DNA of 64,000 nt from Candidatus Gastranaerophilales bacterium (GTDB lineage Bacteria > Cyanobacteriota > Vampirovibrionia > Gastranaerophilales > Gastranaerophilaceae): NCBI GenBank assembly GCA_900768915.1, contig CAAGEQ010000010.1, positions 48,169 to 112,168 on the forward strand. The letters run 5' to 3'. Numbering within the stretch: position 1 is the first letter of the stretch; each line of letters begins with the position of its first letter. Both the position numbers and the translations under genes were made by a program. The notes below the pieces were generated by a model that was not told the DNA's origin, searched no databases, and saw nothing but the letters and a program-made list of their open reading frames with translations. Shown here piece after piece: positions 63,946-64,000 of this stretch.

Positions 63946-64000
63946 TTAAGCGATGTATTGTAATTCTTCTTCGTGGTCTTGTTTGCCTCTACCTGCTAAA
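63946..64000 (-). CDS. C-terminal end of a gene entering from the right, possibly tryptophan synthase beta subunit (partial)
   Basis: Seventeen codons are visible before the stop, reading LAGRGKQDHEEELQYIA. The LAGRG-x-x-D ending resembles the conserved SGRGDKD near the C-terminus of TrpB. With so little sequence the identification is tentative. Confidence 0.4.
   Translation of the reverse strand, partial: LAGRGKQDHEEELQYIA

Noticed and set aside
1..64000. CRISPR array or cas genes
   Set aside because: No regularly spaced direct repeats and no Cas-like proteins were seen.
1..64000. A secretion apparatus for the tagged proteins
   Set aside because: No type III, IV, VI or VII machinery genes are in the window, so the export idea rests only on the shared N-terminal element.

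Overview
The window is AT-rich bacterial chromosomal DNA with dense coding on both strands, mostly ATG starts with AGGAG-type ribosome sites, and one tRNA. It combines a compact primary sigma factor, DUF2993 and GerMN proteins, many exported proteins of unknown function, an anaerobic-type membrane oxidoreductase, biotin scavenging, and no photosynthesis or respiratory-chain genes. This best fits a fermentative, host-associated bacterium of the non-photosynthetic Cyanobacteria relatives (Vampirovibrionia/Melainabacteria, probably Gastranaerophilales). That placement is inferred from gene content; no rRNA is present to test it.

Layout. 0-3.5 kb: end of dnaG, rpoD, rpmB, a family 4 uracil-DNA glycosylase and an M16-like protein. 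3.6-8.4 kb: an acetyltransferase, a large EF-hand protein, a MarR regulator and a subtilase. 8.4-13.2 kb: a metal module (SmtB/CadC-type repressor, P1B ATPase, ZIP, SulP) with three visible operators. 13.2-21 kb: a CheR-like methyltransferase, a two-component system, a PAP2 phosphatase, biotin synthase 1, DUF4186, an Lrp regulator with an aminotransferase, and a flavin reductase. 21-27.7 kb: a second CheR-like enzyme, an acyl-CoA ligase, a glucan-water-dikinase-like protein, a TM2 protein and an unknown tagged protein. 27.7-32 kb: adenine deaminase, TsaC, a uridine-kinase-like protein and a TrmB regulator. 32-38.6 kb: a variable region with an integrase remnant, two large unknown proteins (one with a Cys-His-Asp protease-like pattern) and a three-gene restriction-modification system ending beside tRNA-Gln. 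39-46.3 kb: a six-gene complex-I/hydrogenase-like operon. 46.3-51.5 kb: a 42-bp perfect palindrome, two HExxH proteins, a GltA-type glutamate synthase and exported proteins. 51.5-64 kb: grpE-dnaJ, a beta-propeller protein, an O-methyltransferase, BioY, RimI, GerMN and DUF2993 proteins, a CDF exporter, biotin synthase 2, a phosphodiester glycosidase, MgtC, a hybrid-free sensor kinase and the tail of a possible trpB.

Three observations stand out. First, seven otherwise unrelated proteins (acetyltransferase, two CheR-like methyltransferases, dikinase, HExxH protein, two unknowns) share a short N-terminal element of the form hydrophobic-[S/N]-F-x-[G/A], usually after an Asn-rich stretch. Their mix of enzyme types resembles an effector repertoire with a shared sorting tag. 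Second, the hydrogenase-like operon has lost the Cys ligands of the NiFe site, so it should be an energy-converting-hydrogenase-related (Ehr) complex rather than a hydrogenase. Third, two biotin synthases differ in the residues expected to hold the auxiliary iron-sulfur cluster, and a BioY transporter is nearby. The zinc/cadmium regulatory region is also unusually legible.
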